Source: Spirochaetia bacterium
GTDB taxonomy: Bacteria; Spirochaetota; Spirochaetia; Treponematales; Treponemataceae
Length of the DNA: 5,443 nucleotides
Direction of reading: 5' to 3'
Assembly: GCA_900769325.1 (NCBI GenBank)
Contig: CAAGGF010000085.1
Coordinates: 1-5,443, forward strand
Numbering within the stretch: position 1 is the stretch's first letter; every line of letters begins with the position of its first letter. This document shows, one piece after another, positions 4,616 to 5,443 of this stretch. A model generated the notes under the pieces. The model worked only from the letters and a program-made list of their open reading frames with translations, ran no database searches and was not told where the DNA came from. The position numbers and the translations under genes were made by a program.

Positions 4616-4632
4616 GGCGGGTCAAGCCCGCC
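4616..4632 (+). repeat. GC-rich hairpin with TCAAG loop
   Basis: GGCGGG 4616-4621 pairs perfectly with CCCGCC 4627-4632 around TCAAG 4622-4626. AAT 4612-4614 and ATT 4633-4635 extend it past a bulged C. It lies 6 bases after the previous hairpin and directly before the toxin-antitoxin promoter. No T-run follows the GC stem, so it looks like a repeat unit or insulator more than a terminator. Confidence 0.55.
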
Positions 4633-4634
4633 AT

Positions 4635-4652
4635 TATTTGTGTTGACAAATA
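4635..4652 (+). promoter_or_regulatory. Candidate operator overlapping the toxin-antitoxin promoter
   Basis: TATTTGT (4635-4641) and ACAAATA (4646-4652) are perfect inverted arms separated by 4 bases, and the right half covers most of the -35 box. This is where a HigA-like XRE dimer would be expected to bind for autorepression. The role is inferred from position and symmetry. Confidence 0.45.
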
Positions 4653-4672
4653 TTCACTTTAATTCATATAAT
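4643..4672 (+). promoter_or_regulatory. Near-consensus sigma-70-type promoter of the HigBA-like operon
   Basis: TTGACA (4643-4648) and TATAAT (4667-4672) are both perfect, with an 18-base spacer. Transcription should start at about 4679, which is the A of the toxin start codon, so the message appears to be leaderless. Confidence 0.8.
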
Positions 4673-4678
4673 AAAATC

Positions 4679-5059
4679 ATGTGGAATGTTGATTCATCCG
4701 ATGAATATGATGCCTGGTTTCTAACTTTGGACGAAGAAAGTAAGGAAGCTGTATTACAAAGAGTTCTTTTACTCCGACAGTATGGCCCACAACTTCCCCG
4801 CCCATATTCAGATACTCTTCATGGTTCTAAAAAATACATGAACCTGAAAGAATTAAGAAATCATACACAACAACATGTACTGAGAGTTGCCTATTATTTT
4901 GATACCGAAAGGAAGGCATTTTTGCTTACCGGCGGAGATAAGAAAGGAAAAGATCAGAAGAAATTTTACAAAGATTTAATTGCTGAATCTGAAGTAATTA
5001 TAGAGAAACATGAAAAGGAGTTGGAAAATGAAAGACGCAATCAAAATGATGGAAAGTAA
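4679..5059 (+). CDS. HigB/Gp49-like toxin of the RelE/ParE superfamily
   Basis: From ATG 4679 the protein has 126 residues. A GTG in frame at 4640 is rejected because the -35 and -10 boxes lie inside that extension. Family features are W2-N-V with EYDAWF (9-14), LRQYGPQLPRPYSDTLHGS (32-50), LKELR (56-60), LRVAYYFD (68-75) and the LLTGGDKKG strand and turn (82-90), then a helical charged tail. This is the layout of the phage Gp49/HigB-type toxins, which act as ribosome-dependent mRNA nucleases. The XRE-type antitoxin gene starts inside its 3' end (32-base overlap), the toxin-first order of HigBA systems. No ribosome site precedes the start, and the promoter position predicts a leaderless mRNA, which could keep toxin translation low relative to antitoxin. 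Fold assignment is firm; activity is inferred. Confidence 0.88.
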   Translation: MWNVDSSDEYDAWFLTLDEESKEAVLQRVLLLRQYGPQLPRPYSDTLHGSKKYMNLKELRNHTQQHVLRVAYYFDTERKAFLLTGGDKKGKDQKKFYKDLIAESEVIIEKHEKELENERRNQNDGK

Positions 5060-5333
5060 TATGTCTCCCGAAGCTGTAAGAAGAGCTCACATAAAAGCAG
5101 AACAGGATATTATGTCTATACGTCTAGCACAGCTCCGAGAAGAAAAAAATATAAAACAATCCGAAATGACAAATTTCACACAGTCGTCAGTTTCAAAAAT
5201 AGAAAAAAGAAAAGATATGAAAATATCGACTTTAATAGATTATCTCGACAGTCTTGGAATGGGCTTAGAAATAATTACATATCCGAAACTTGCTGTTTCA
5301 AAAAAACAGGAAAAAGTACTGTTAAAAGTGTAG
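5028..5333 (+). CDS. XRE-family antitoxin (HigA-like)
   Basis: ATG 5028 follows AAGGAG (5015-5020) by 7 bases and gives 101 residues. A start at 5010 would put that ribosome site inside the gene. Residues 14-34 form a helix (PEAVRRAHIKAEQDIMSIRL). Residues 36-60 form the helix-turn-helix, LREEKNIKQSEMTNFTQSSVSKIE, in which TQSSVSKIE is the recognition-helix signature. Residues 61-84 (KRKDMKISTLIDYLDSLGMGLEI) match the dimer helix and strand seen in HigA-type antitoxins, and a basic tail follows. It should bind the HigB-like toxin and repress the promoter, probably at the inverted repeat at 4635-4652. The turn between Q44 and the recognition helix looks about three residues shorter than in standard XRE domains. 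The gene ends 4 bases before the cassette's R'' box. Confidence 0.88.
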   Translation: MKDAIKMMESNMSPEAVRRAHIKAEQDIMSIRLAQLREEKNIKQSEMTNFTQSSVSKIEKRKDMKISTLIDYLDSLGMGLEIITYPKLAVSKKQEKVLLKV

Positions 5334-5337
5334 CAAA

Positions 5338-5344
5338 ACCTAAC
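5338..5344 (+). other. R'' box of a fourth attC (3' half not seen)
   Basis: ACCTAAC begins 4 bases after the antitoxin stop and is the exact reverse complement of the R' box at the start of this cassette (GTTAGGT, 4223-4229). It is followed by ACATATAAGG, comparable to the 5' arm of attC 1. No R' box (GTTRRRY with matching arm) is found in the remaining 99 bases. Either the site is long like attC 3 and continues beyond the window, or its right half has been lost. Confidence 0.6.
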
Positions 5345-5353
5345 ACATATAAG

Positions 5354-5407
5354 GCCCCAAGTTGTCAATACTAATTCTAAAAAAATACAACTTAGGGCTG
5401 TTTTTTT
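5354..5407 (+). terminator. Intrinsic terminator after the HigBA-like operon
   Basis: GCCCCAAGTTGT (5354-5365) pairs with ACAACTTAGGGC (5387-5398) with one C-A mismatch. The loop is 21 bases and A-rich, and a run of seven T (5401-5407) follows two bases later. A second, nested inverted repeat, CTGTTTTTT/AAAAAACAG (5398-5406/5410-5418), overlaps the T-run and could stop transcripts from the other strand. The hairpin lies where the body of attC 4 would be expected. Confidence 0.75.
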
Positions 5408-5443
5408 AGAAAAAACAGTCTTTCTTGTGAGAAAAAAAATAAA

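Larger units (their letters stand above)
4224..5443 (+). mobile_element. Integron gene cassette: two tiny membrane proteins and a HigBA-like pair (3' end not resolved)
   Basis: The cassette starts at the G^TT point of the R' box at 4223-4229. Its own R'' is found at 5338-5344 (ACCTAAC), the exact reverse complement of GTTAGGT. The matching R' that should end the cassette is not visible before the window ends. Like the previous cassette it combines a leader plus small membrane protein genes with a self-promoted toxin-antitoxin operon. Confidence 0.65.

Noticed and set aside
4640..4678. GTG start adding 13 residues to the HigB-like toxin
   Set aside because: The -35 and -10 boxes lie within the extension, which lacks a ribosome site and does not fit the usual N-terminus of the family.
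55..5344. CRISPR array as the source of the repeated palindromes
   Set aside because: The repeats are far apart, differ in sequence, are separated by genes rather than short spacers, and no cas gene is present. attC sites explain them.

Overview
The window looks like a stretch of a chromosomal integron: a row of gene cassettes, all on the + strand, separated by attC recombination sites. The DNA is AT-rich, with scattered GC-rich hairpins. The protein types, the attC forms and the known presence of an integron in Treponema denticola suggest a host-associated Treponema-like spirochaete. That assignment is inference. No integrase or attI site lies in the window.

Layout. (1) Bases 1-114: the last codons of an upstream gene, ending at an attC (55-120). 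(2) Cassette 115-2635, about 2.5 kb: a restriction-modification operon, made of a fused nuclease/N6-adenine methyltransferase (209-1999) and a single-TRD specificity subunit (1992-2507), then a compact attC (2578-2641). (3) Cassette 2636-4223: a TM2-domain membrane protein, a hairpin terminator, a short and probably N-terminally truncated DUF2752 protein, and a DUF2281/PIN (VapBC-type) toxin-antitoxin pair with its own promoter, then a long VCR-like attC (4095-4229). (4) Cassette 4224 to beyond the window end: two tiny membrane proteins (53 and 30 aa), two hairpins, and a HigBA-like toxin-antitoxin pair with a near-consensus promoter and an apparently leaderless toxin message, then an attC R'' box (5338-5344) and a strong terminator.

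The integron reading rests on more than boxes that look like attC. In each of the three cassettes whose two boundary boxes are visible, the R'' box near the 3' end is the exact reverse complement of the R' box at that cassette's own 5' boundary: GCATAAC with GTTATGC, GCCTAAC with GTTAGGC, and ACCTAAC with GTTAGGT. They match as expected if each cassette once existed as a circle.

The least familiar signal is a small module at the cassette joints. Three or four bases after each R' box there is a short GC-rich hairpin with an invariant ACT triloop and different stems. A second hairpin class has an NCAAG pentaloop, sits at the tips of two attC sites and recurs twice between genes. Cassettes 3 and 4 also share a leader containing TTATTGTTAATAAG, and both have the order leader, small membrane protein(s), toxin-antitoxin pair, attC. 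Functionally the window is a defence and stability island: one restriction-modification system, two addiction modules that would stabilise the array, and several small membrane proteins of unknown role.
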